Part shown: piece after piece, positions 8,540 through 15,314 of the stretch
How the letters are laid out: the number at the start of each line of letters is the position of its first letter
How positions within the stretch are numbered: the first letter of the stretch is position 1
Origin: Actinomycetes bacterium
GTDB taxonomy: Bacteria; Actinomycetota; Acidimicrobiia; Acidimicrobiales; Palsa-688
Assembly (NCBI GenBank): GCA_021816565.1
Contig: JAKAXN010000049.1
Span: forward strand, 1-19,254
Direction: 5' to 3'
Length of the DNA: 19,254 nucleotides
Notes under the pieces: generated by a model
What the model was told of the DNA's origin: nothing
The model's database searches: none
The model's input: the letters and a program-made list of their open reading frames with translations, nothing else
Translations under genes and position numbers: made by a program

Positions 8540-10135
8540 ATGACGGCTTTCCGGGCCCGGCCCTCCCGGTGGTACTCCACGCTGCTCGTGGGGCTGTCGG
8601 CCGGGTTCCTGGTCGCGCTGTCGCTGCCGCCGTTCGGCTTCTGGCCGCTGGGGTGGCTGGGCCTGGCGGTGGTCGCCGCCTCGCTGCCGGGCCGGCCGTG
8701 GAGGAGCCGTACGATCCTCGGAACCGGCTTCGGGCTGGGTGTCTACGTACCGGGGCTGTACTGGGTGCACGAGTTCTCCATCCCCGGCTACGTCGCCCTG
8801 ATCATCGTGAGCGGCCTCTACGCGGTGGCCGCGGTGGCCCTGACCCCGGCCGGCCGGTTCCGCTACGTGGCGGTGGGCCTGCCCTGCCTGTTCGTGGTGT
8901 CCGAGTGGGCGCGCGACCGGTTCCCCCTGGGCGGGTTCCCCCTCGGCGGGGTGCCGCTGGGGCAGGCCGCCGGTCCGCTCCGGCCGGTCCTGCGTCTCGG
9001 GGGGAGCCTGGGGCTGACCGGGGTGACGGTGCTGGCCGGCGTGGCCGTGGCCGCCGTGGCCCGGGCCGGTTACCGGTTCTGGAGGCGGCCGCGGCCGGCC
9101 CCGGCGGTGGTCGTGGCCACCGCCGGTCTGGTGGCGGCCTCTGCGCTGCTGCCGCTGGCCGGCGCGCTCTCCCCGTCGGGTGCCGGAGGCCACCTGCCGC
9201 CGCTACGGGTGGCGCTGGTGCAGGGGGGAGGGCCGCGCGGCACCAGGGCCATCCACACCGACCCGCAGGTGGTCTTCGACCGCCACCTGCAGGCCAGCGT
9301 GGCGCTGAGGGCCCCGCTCGATCTGGTGGTGTGGCCCGAGGGGGTCCTTCAGAGCCACCGGAACTTCCGCACCACCGTCGACGCGGCCGACATATCCGGG
9401 CTGGCCCGGGCGCTGCACACCACCATGCTGGTGGGCGTCGAGCAGGACGTCGGGGTCAACCACTACCTCAACGAGGTGGTGGCCTGGGGGCCCGACGGCC
9501 GCATCGTGGGGCGCTACGTCAAGAACCACCTGGTGCCCTTCGGCGAGTACGTGCCGTACCGGTCGCTGGTGTCGAAGCTGTTCAACGTCGCCGACGTGCC
9601 CCTCGACGCCCTACCGGGGCACGGGCCCGGCTTCCTGCGCACACCGGCCGCGCCTCTCGCCGTGATGATCTCCTACGAGGTCTTCTTCGACCAGCGGGCC
9701 CGGGGCGGGGTGCGGGCCGGGGGCGAGGTCCTGGTCGTGCCCACCAACACGGCGTCGTACCGCAGCACCCAGGTCCCCACCCAGGAGGTGGCGGCGGACC
9801 GAATGCGGGCCGTGGAGACCGGTCGGTGGCTGGTGCAGGTGACCCCCACCGGTTACGCCACGGTCGTGAACCCCGACGGTGCGGTCCTGCGCCGCACCCG
9901 GCTGGACCAACAGGTGGTGGTCGACGCCACCGTCGGCCGGCGCAGCGGGATGACCGTCTTCGACGACATCGGTGACACCCCGGTGGTGGTCGTCGCCGGG
10001 TTGGGATACGCCGCGGTGGTGGCCGCGGCGCGGCGGAGGAGTCGCAGGCTCCGGCGGCCGGAAGAGCCGGCCGGAGGCCCTTCGGCCGGGGACGGCCGAC
10101 CACTGAGCGGGACGTTCGGCGCCCCCTCGGCTTGA
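8540..10135 (+). CDS. lnt: apolipoprotein N-acyltransferase (Lnt) homologue with Cys-to-Ser active site
   Basis: A 531-residue membrane protein with the Lnt layout: N-terminal hydrophobic helices (LSLPPFGFWPLGWLGLAVV and GTGFGLGVYVPGLYWVHE blocks), more helices to about residue 220, then a periplasmic nitrilase domain (about 230-495) and a final helix before a charged tail. Lnt adds the third acyl chain to lipoproteins. The nitrilase triad is Glu-Lys-Cys; here Glu267 is in VVWPEGV and Lys328 in RYVKNHLVPFGEYVPYR, but the nucleophile position in MISYEVFF is Ser378 (codon TCC, 9671-9673), where active Lnt has ICYE. The rest of the domain is intact, so it is not a decayed gene. It may be inactive as an acyltransferase, use Ser, or have another role. 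It is followed closely by a GT4, and the surrounding genes are for glycans. Confidence 0.9.
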   Translation: MTAFRARPSRWYSTLLVGLSAGFLVALSLPPFGFWPLGWLGLAVVAASLPGRPWRSRTILGTGFGLGVYVPGLYWVHEFSIPGYVALIIVSGLYAVAAVALTPAGRFRYVAVGLPCLFVVSEWARDRFPLGGFPLGGVPLGQAAGPLRPVLRLGGSLGLTGVTVLAGVAVAAVARAGYRFWRRPRPAPAVVVATAGLVAASALLPLAGALSPSGAGGHLPPLRVALVQGGGPRGTRAIHTDPQVVFDRHLQASVALRAPLDLVVWPEGVLQSHRNFRTTVDAADISGLARALHTTMLVGVEQDVGVNHYLNEVVAWGPDGRIVGRYVKNHLVPFGEYVPYRSLVSKLFNVADVPLDALPGHGPGFLRTPAAPLAVMISYEVFFDQRARGGVRAGGEVLVVPTNTASYRSTQVPTQEVAADRMRAVETGRWLVQVTPTGYATVVNPDGAVLRRTRLDQQVVVDATVGRRSGMTVFDDIGDTPVVVVAGLGYAAVVAAARRRSRRLRRPEEPAGGPSAGDGRPLSGTFGAPSA

Positions 10136-10170
10136 CCCCCCGTCGCCGGGTCGGCAAGGATTTCGGACTT

Positions 10171-11448
10171 ATGGTCGGGACAGACCCGCTCCGGGTGGCG
10201 CTGTTGGTATACCGGGGCAATCCCCACTCCGGGGGGCAGGGGGTGTATACCCGTTACCTGGCCCGGGAACTCGTGGAGTTGGGCCACCAGGTGACGGTGT
10301 TCGCCGGTCAGCCCTGGCCGGTCCTCGACGACGGGGTGGGCTGGGTGCCGGTCCCGAGCCTGGACCTGTACCGGCCGGACAACCCGTTCCGCATACCCCA
10401 CCCCCGGGAGTTCAAGTCCCGCATCGACGTGGCCGAGTTCGCCCTGATGTGCACCGCCGGCTTCCCCGAGCCCCGCACGTTCAGCTGGCGGGTGCGCCGG
10501 GAGCTGGCGGCCCGGCGGGGCCAGTTCGACGTGGTCCACGACAACCAGACGTTCGGCACCGGCCTGCTGGGTGTGATGAACGACGGTCTGCCGCTGCTCG
10601 GGACCTGCCACCATCCCATCACCGTGGACCGCACCCTGGACCTGCAGCACGCCCCCAACTGGCGCCGGCGGATGACCCTGCGCCGCTGGTACGGGTTCCT
10701 GGGGATGCAGATGAAGGTGGCCCGCCAGGTGCCCCGGATCCTCACCGTCTCCTCGTCGTCCAAGCGCGACATAGTCGAGCAGTACGGGCTGGCCCCGCAG
10801 CAGCTCGAGGTGGTGCCCATCGGGGTGGACCAGAACCGCTTCCGGCCCCGCCCGGAGATCCCCCGGGTCCCCGGACGGATCATGACCACGGCCAGCGCCG
10901 ACGTGCCGTTCAAGGGGCTGCTCCCGCTGGTGGAGGCCGTGGCCAAGGTGCGGACCGAACGCCCGGAGGCCCATCTGGTGGTGGTGGGCAAGCTGCGCGG
11001 CGAGAGCCCGGTGGCGGCCGCCATCGAGCGCCTCGGGATAGGCGACGCCGTCACGTTCGAGTCGGGGGTGTCCGACGAGCGCATGATCGAGTTGTACGCC
11101 GAGGCCAGCGTGGCCGTGGTGCCGTCCCTCTACGAGGGTTTCTCCCTGCCGGCCGTCGAGTCCATGGCCTGCGGGGTGCCGCTCATCGCCACGACCGGTG
11201 GGGCCCTCCCGGAGGTCGTGGGCGAGGACGGCGTGACCGGCATGCTGGTGCCGCCCGGCGATCCGGGAGCTCTGGCCCAGGCCATCGAGTCGGTGCTCGG
11301 CGATCCCGAGCTGGCGGCCCGGCTGGCGGACAACGGCCGGCGGCGGGTGCTCGAGCGCTTCACCTGGCAGGCGTGCGCCGCGGCCACCGCCGAGCACTAC
11401 CGCTGGGTCATCGAGGACCACGCCCGGAGGAACCCGGCCGCGTGCTGA
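10171..11448 (+). CDS. glycosyltransferase family 4 (GT-B)
   Basis: A 425-residue GT-B enzyme from the chosen ATG. The N-terminal domain begins PLRVALLVYRGNPHSGGQGVYTRYLARELVELGH with the glycine loop, and includes FDVVHDNQTFGTGLL and GTCHHPITVDRT. The donor domain has the basic residue in ADVPFKGLLPL (Lys248) and the E-x7-E pair Glu322/Glu330 in SLYEGFSLPAVESM, then TGGALPEVVGEDGVTG. ATG 10171 is chosen for AAGGA about 10 nt upstream; a TTG at 10132 overlapping the lnt stop is a possible longer start. The stop overlaps the next gene's GTG by 7 nt. A GT4 followed by a methyltransferase and the toroid protein is an arrangement I recall from other actinobacteria, which would make this a dedicated three-gene module. 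Confidence 0.93.
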   Translation: MVGTDPLRVALLVYRGNPHSGGQGVYTRYLARELVELGHQVTVFAGQPWPVLDDGVGWVPVPSLDLYRPDNPFRIPHPREFKSRIDVAEFALMCTAGFPEPRTFSWRVRRELAARRGQFDVVHDNQTFGTGLLGVMNDGLPLLGTCHHPITVDRTLDLQHAPNWRRRMTLRRWYGFLGMQMKVARQVPRILTVSSSSKRDIVEQYGLAPQQLEVVPIGVDQNRFRPRPEIPRVPGRIMTTASADVPFKGLLPLVEAVAKVRTERPEAHLVVVGKLRGESPVAAAIERLGIGDAVTFESGVSDERMIELYAEASVAVVPSLYEGFSLPAVESMACGVPLIATTGGALPEVVGEDGVTGMLVPPGDPGALAQAIESVLGDPELAARLADNGRRRVLERFTWQACAAATAEHYRWVIEDHARRNPAAC

Positions 11449-12161
11449 CCGTCCGCTACGAGAAGCTGGGGGTCGAGCCGGGGGACCGCCTGCTGGATCT
11501 CGGGGCCGGCGCCGGCCGCCACGCCTTCGAGGCCATCCGCCGGGGTGCGGTCGTGACCGCCCTCGACGCCGACCCGGCCGAGGTCAAAGACGTGTCGTGG
11601 ATGATGAAGGGCCTCTCCGATGAGGACCCCCAGGTGGCCGCCAGCGGCGGGCGCGGTACGGCTCTGGTCGGCAACGCACTGTCCCTGCCGTTCCCCGACG
11701 GGGCCTTCGACCGCATCATCGCCGCCGAGGTCCTGGAGCACATCCCCGGGGACCGCCCGGCCATCTCCGAGCTGGCCCGGGTGCTGCGACCTGGCGGGAC
11801 CATGGCGGTCACCGTCCCCCGGTGGTGGCCCGAGCTGGTGACGTGGGCCATCTCCGACGAGTACCACGACAAGCCGGGCGGTCACATCCGCATCTACCGG
11901 CGCTCGGCGCTGGAGTCGCGGGTGCGCGAGGCCGGCCTGGTGCCCTACGGGTCCCATCATGCCCACGCCCTGCACAGCCCCTACTGGTGGCTGAGGGCCG
12001 CCGTCGGGGTGGACCGCGACGACCATCCGCTGGTGCGCGCCTACCACCGGATGCTGGTGTGGGACATCACGGCCCACACCGCGTTCACCCGCGTACCCGA
12101 GGCCGTGCTCAACCCGGTCCTGGGCAAGAGCGTGATCGTGTATTTCAGGAAGCCGGAGTGA
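11442..12161 (+). CDS. class I SAM-dependent methyltransferase (Methyltransf_11 type)
   Basis: A 239-residue methyltransferase, cytosolic. Motif I is DRLLDLGAGAGRHAFEAIRRG (15-35), the ribose-binding acidic residue lies in ALDADP (about 41-46), the motif after the third strand is GNALSLPFPDGAFDRIIAAEVLEHIP, and the post-motif is ARVLRPGGTMAVTVP. This is the small-molecule type rather than an RNA or protein type. The second half (HIRIYRRSALESRVREAGL, then a His-rich loop and an aromatic stretch HSPYWWLRAAVG) would bind the acceptor. The GTG start is within the GT4 stop region (7-nt overlap) and its own TGA overlaps the next gene by 4 nt, so all three are translationally coupled. The acceptor is probably the product of the adjacent GT4 or a polyprenyl-linked sugar; this is inference. 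Confidence 0.9.
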   Translation: MLTVRYEKLGVEPGDRLLDLGAGAGRHAFEAIRRGAVVTALDADPAEVKDVSWMMKGLSDEDPQVAASGGRGTALVGNALSLPFPDGAFDRIIAAEVLEHIPGDRPAISELARVLRPGGTMAVTVPRWWPELVTWAISDEYHDKPGGHIRIYRRSALESRVREAGLVPYGSHHAHALHSPYWWLRAAVGVDRDDHPLVRAYHRMLVWDITAHTAFTRVPEAVLNPVLGKSVIVYFRKPE

Positions 12162-13225
12162 ACTCCAACCGCTTCACCAAGGGAGGCCCCCTCAGCGCCA
12201 GCGAGGTCCGCGGCACCGCGGAGTGGATCGCGTCGGTGCAGTTGGCCAACGGCATGATCCCGTGGTTCCACGGCGGTCACGCCGATCCGTGGAACCACAC
12301 CGAGGCGGCCATGGCCCTGGTCGTCGCCGGTCGGAGGGCTGACTCGGAGAGGGCCTTCGAGTGGCTGGCGGCCAGCCAGCTCCCCGACGGGTCCTGGTGC
12401 CGCTACTACCTGGCCGACGGCGTGGAGGACCCCCGCCGGGACCCCAACGTCGGGGCCTACGTGGCGGCCGGCGTCTGGTGGCACTACCTGGCCACCGGCG
12501 ACTCGGGGTTCCTGGAGGAGATGTGGCCGGCGGTCGACGCCGCCATCGCCTTCGTGCTGCACCTGCAGCTGCCCGGGGGGGGCATCGCCTGGTCCATGGA
12601 TCCAGACGGGCACATCTCCCGGTATCCCCTTCTGACCTCCACCGCCTCGATCCACCACAGCCTGCGCTGCGCCGTGGCCGTGGCCGAGAGGCTGGGCATG
12701 GAGCGGCCGGAGTGGGAACTGGCCGCCGACCGGGTGGCGGAGGCCATCCTGCACCGGCCCGATGACTTCGCCCCCAAGCACCGGTGGGCCATGGACTGGT
12801 ACTACCCGATCCTGAGCGGCGCCGTGCAGGGCCCCGAGGCGGAGCAGCGCATCGAGGCCCGCTGGTCGGAGTTCGTGCTCGACGGTGTGGGCGTGCGCTG
12901 CGTGTCCGACCAGCCCTGGGTGACCGCCGCCGAGACGGCCGAGTGCGCCATGGCCCTCGACGCCATCGGACTGCGGGACCGGGCGGTGGAGCTTCTGACC
13001 GCCACCCGGCACATGCGCGAGGACACCGGCGCCTACTGGACCGGGTGCGTCCACCCGCAGTGCGTGCGCTACCCGGGCGGGGAGCGGACCACCTACACCG
13101 CCGCCGCGGTGCTGATGGCCGACCACGCCCTGTGGGGTATAGGCCCCACCGCCGGCCTGTTCCGGGGTGAGACGCTGCCCGGCGTGGTGGACCTCGGAGC
13201 GGCCGAGACCCTGCGCGAGGGCTGA
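12158..13225 (+). CDS. toroid 'prenyltransferase-like' protein, function unknown
   Basis: A 355-residue, all-helical protein of the terpenoid-cyclase / six-hairpin toroid type. Repeated QW-like segments are visible: SVQLANGMIPW (26-36), SQLPDGSW (73-80) and LQLPGGGIAW (136-145), together with DPWNHTEAAMAL, EEMWPAVDAAIAFV and a long conserved block AMDWYYPILSGAV...VRCVSDQPWVTAAETAECAMAL. The Asp-rich DxDD of squalene-hopene cyclases is not seen. Databases usually call such actinobacterial proteins 'prenyltransferase'; the E-x-WP...AI.FV pattern also resembles six-hairpin glycosidases, so a carbohydrate-binding or hydrolase role is equally open. There is no signal peptide or membrane segment. 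The GTG start overlaps the methyltransferase stop (GTGA), with AGGA 7 nt upstream. It ends 16 bp from a convergent GT2. Confidence 0.82.
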   Translation: MNSNRFTKGGPLSASEVRGTAEWIASVQLANGMIPWFHGGHADPWNHTEAAMALVVAGRRADSERAFEWLAASQLPDGSWCRYYLADGVEDPRRDPNVGAYVAAGVWWHYLATGDSGFLEEMWPAVDAAIAFVLHLQLPGGGIAWSMDPDGHISRYPLLTSTASIHHSLRCAVAVAERLGMERPEWELAADRVAEAILHRPDDFAPKHRWAMDWYYPILSGAVQGPEAEQRIEARWSEFVLDGVGVRCVSDQPWVTAAETAECAMALDAIGLRDRAVELLTATRHMREDTGAYWTGCVHPQCVRYPGGERTTYTAAAVLMADHALWGIGPTAGLFRGETLPGVVDLGAAETLREG

Positions 13226-13241
13226 CGCCCCCACCGGTCCC

Positions 13242-14165
13242 TCAGGTGGACCGCGGCGATCCCCGCCGGGCCGCGTGGGCCCACTGGTACAGCGGCAGGC
13301 CGGCCACGGCGCCGGCCGCCTTGGCCGCCGCCCGGGCGGCGAAGGCAGCGGCCAGCAGCGGCCGCCACGCCGGGTGCATCCGGTCGGCGAAGTACAGGTA
13401 CATCCCCCGGTGGTGCGAGGCGATCCAGCGCAGCGGCACCTGGCGGACGCTGTCGCCTCCCAGGTGGCACACCTCGGCTCCGGGCGCCAGCCACGTCTCC
13501 CAGCCGGCGGCCCGGAAGCGCCACGTCCAGTCGAAACCCTCCCAGTCCAGCACGTAGCGCTCGTCCTGCGGTCCGACCTCGCGCACCGCCTCCCGGCGCA
13601 CCAGGTAGGCCGCCTCGTGGCCGCGCCCGATGGGACGCTCCTCGTCGTGGGCCCAGCCGTCCCACCAGAACCCGCCGGGCCGGCCCCGGCTGCGCCGCCG
13701 GCTGGCCTGACGGCCGAGGAGGCCGTCGCGCAGTCGGGGCAGATCCCCGGCGCTGGTCTGGGGAGAGCCGTCCTCGAGCACCAGCCGGGGGACCACCCAG
13801 CCGGCCCGTGGGTGGCGGTCCATCACGGCCCGCATCTCCGCGATGGCGCCCGGACGGAACACCACATCGGGGTTGCAGATGAGGATGTGGCGGCCGCCGG
13901 CCGCGGCCAGGCCCTGGTTGTTGGCCGCCGCCAGCCCCCGGTTGTCCGGGTTGGCGACGATCCGGGCGCCGGGGGCGGCGGCCCGGACCCGGGCCAGGGT
14001 GTCGTCGGCCGAGTGGTTGTCCACGACGATCAACTCCGGTTCCGGTCCGCCGGCGGTGGAGCGGATGGACCCGATGCAGCCGCTGACCACCCGGGCGCTG
14101 TTCCAGGTGACGATCACCACCGACAGGTCCGGGCCGGGCCCGGCGCCGGAAGTCGACCCGGTCAA
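13242..14165 (-). CDS. glycosyltransferase family 2 (rhamnosyltransferase-like)
   Basis: A 307-residue GT-A inverting enzyme of the WbbL/rhamnosyltransferase type. Visible blocks are LSVVIVTWNSARVV (14-27), LIVVDNHSADDTL (45-57), NPDNRGLAAANNQGLAAAGGRHILICNPDVVF (72-103) with the donor-binding Asp at 100, and YVLDWEGFDWTWRFRAAGWETWLAPGAEVCHLGG, where the acidic residues supply the catalytic base. The C-terminal 60 residues are Ala-rich with one hydrophobic stretch. The only start before the first strand is TTG 14165, overlapping the TGA of the upstream GT4 (TTGA); the open frame continues upstream but is a shadow of that gene. The sugar donor (dTDP-rhamnose or other) is inferred from family resemblance only. 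Confidence 0.92.
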   Translation of the reverse strand: MTGSTSGAGPGPDLSVVIVTWNSARVVSGCIGSIRSTAGGPEPELIVVDNHSADDTLARVRAAAPGARIVANPDNRGLAAANNQGLAAAGGRHILICNPDVVFRPGAIAEMRAVMDRHPRAGWVVPRLVLEDGSPQTSAGDLPRLRDGLLGRQASRRRSRGRPGGFWWDGWAHDEERPIGRGHEAAYLVRREAVREVGPQDERYVLDWEGFDWTWRFRAAGWETWLAPGAEVCHLGGDSVRQVPLRWIASHHRGMYLYFADRMHPAWRPLLAAAFAARAAAKAAGAVAGLPLYQWAHAARRGSPRST

Positions 14166-15241
14166 GCGGCGGCCCGCTCGTAGACCCGGACGGTGTCGGA
14201 GGCGATGGCCTCCCAGCCGGGTGCGGCGGCGGCCCGCTCCAGCCCCGCCTGAGCGAGCTGCCGGCGCCGGCCGCCATCGTCGATCAGCGGGCCCAGGACC
14301 GCGGCCACGGCCCCGGCGGTGGGGGCCGCGGCCCACTCGGCGGCCGGTCCGAGCACCTCCGGCAGTGACGCCACCGGGGCGCACACCACCGGCGTGCCCG
14401 ATGCCGCCGCCTCGAGGGCCGGCATGCCGAACCCCTCGAACCGGGTGGGGTAGACGAACACCTCGGCCCCGGCCAGCACCCGGGCCCAGTCGAGGTCGTC
14501 GAGGGCGCCGGCGTGGATCACCCCGGGGCCGCTGCCCTCCGGGGGGGCCTCCCGGCCCACCACCACCAGCTGCGGGCGGTCCCCGCCCAGGTGGGCGGTG
14601 GCTTCCCGCCACGCCTGCACCGCCACCGTCAGGCCCCGGCGCCGGGCCCCGCCCATCGCCACCAGATACGGGCCGTGGATTCCCAGCCGGGCGAGGAGCG
14701 GGGCGGCCTCGTCCCGCCGGGCCGGGGAGAACACCGCGGGCACCGCGATGGGGATCACGCTCAGGCGGTCCGGGTGCACGCCGTAGGTGTCCGATATGGA
14801 CCGGGCGGTGAACTGCGACACGGTGACGACCACGTCGGCGTGGCGGGCCGCCCAGCGGGCCTGGGCGGCGAATAGCGCCCGCTTCCCCCGGCCCAGGTCC
14901 TCCGGGTGGTGCTCCCACGACAGGTCGTAGATGCTGACCACCGACCGGGCCGCCGAGACCAGCGGCAGGGCGTTGAACGTGCCGTGGAACACCAGATCGG
15001 ACCGGCGCCGCATCCACGGCCCGGCGCTGGCCTGCAGCCAGGCCGTCTCCGGCAGCGGGCCCAGGCCGGGCAGCGGGGCGACCGAGCAGCCGGGGGCGGT
15101 CGGGGCCCCCCGGCGGCGGTCGGTCAGCACGGTGACCTCGGCCCGGGTGGCCAGGTGGGGCAGCATGCCGGCCAGGGCCCGTCCCACCCCCGTGAGCGGA
15201 CGGTCCTGCAGCCGCCGTCCGTCGATGGCCACCCTGATCAT
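14162..15241 (-). CDS. glycosyltransferase family 4 (mannosyltransferase-like)
   Basis: A 359-residue GT-B enzyme. It starts IRVAIDGRRLQDRPLTGVGRALAGML (2-27), an opening typical of GT4 mannosyl- and rhamnosyl-transferases, with SIYDLSWEHHPE (103-114) and VVVTVSQFTARSISDTYGV (137-155). The donor domain shows GGARRRGLTVAVQAW (217-231) and the E-x7-E pair Glu269/Glu277 in TRFEGFGMPALEAAASGTPVV. It lies between two GT2 genes on the same strand and its stop overlaps the downstream GT2 start by 4 nt. The 57-bp gap upstream carries its own -10 box, so it can be transcribed apart from the GT2 at 15299-16507. No Shine-Dalgarno is seen. Confidence 0.93.
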   Translation of the reverse strand: MIRVAIDGRRLQDRPLTGVGRALAGMLPHLATRAEVTVLTDRRRGAPTAPGCSVAPLPGLGPLPETAWLQASAGPWMRRRSDLVFHGTFNALPLVSAARSVVSIYDLSWEHHPEDLGRGKRALFAAQARWAARHADVVVTVSQFTARSISDTYGVHPDRLSVIPIAVPAVFSPARRDEAAPLLARLGIHGPYLVAMGGARRRGLTVAVQAWREATAHLGGDRPQLVVVGREAPPEGSGPGVIHAGALDDLDWARVLAGAEVFVYPTRFEGFGMPALEAAASGTPVVCAPVASLPEVLGPAAEWAAAPTAGAVAAVLGPLIDDGGRRRQLAQAGLERAAAAPGWEAIASDTVRVYERAAA

Positions 15242-15249
15242 CGCCCGGC

Positions 15250-15255
15250 AGGGTA
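15250..15255 (-). promoter_or_regulatory. -10 box for a leaderless GT4 transcript
   Basis: Minus strand TACCCT (TAnnnT) ends 8 nt before the ATG at 15241, with no Shine-Dalgarno in between. CGGCAGG (15246-15252) and CCTGCCG (15274-15280) flank it as a 7-bp inverted repeat and could be an operator or a weak hairpin after the upstream gene. Confidence 0.42.
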
Positions 15256-15280
15256 GCGGCCGGGTCCGCCCGTCCTGCCG

Positions 15281-15314
15281 CTCACCGTCGGTCCAGCCTC
15301 ACCGTCGATCCAGC
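15281..15314. repeat. 17-bp tandem duplication across the GT2 stop codon
   Basis: Copies at 15281-15297 and 15298-15314 differ at one base. The inner copy encodes the last residues and the TGA of the GT2; the outer copy repeats the same bases, including a second TGA, in the intergenic gap. At 17 bp the duplication is out of frame, so it changes nothing in the protein as it stands. Confidence 0.85.

Noticed and set aside
10449..11441. Upstream extension of the methyltransferase frame as a fusion protein
   Set aside because: The extension is a shadow of the GT4 gene in another frame; recognisable methyltransferase sequence begins at the GTG at 11442.
13217..13249. Inverted repeats between the convergent toroid and GT2 genes (GAGGG/CCCTC and CCACC/GGTGG)
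   Set aside because: Stems of 5 bp with long loops are expected by chance at this GC content, so I do not call a terminator.
14166..15017. Apparent 591-residue protein joining a shadow frame to the GT2 at 13242-14165
   Set aside because: The N-terminal half is low-complexity and opposes no family; the same DNA encodes a clear GT4 in another frame.
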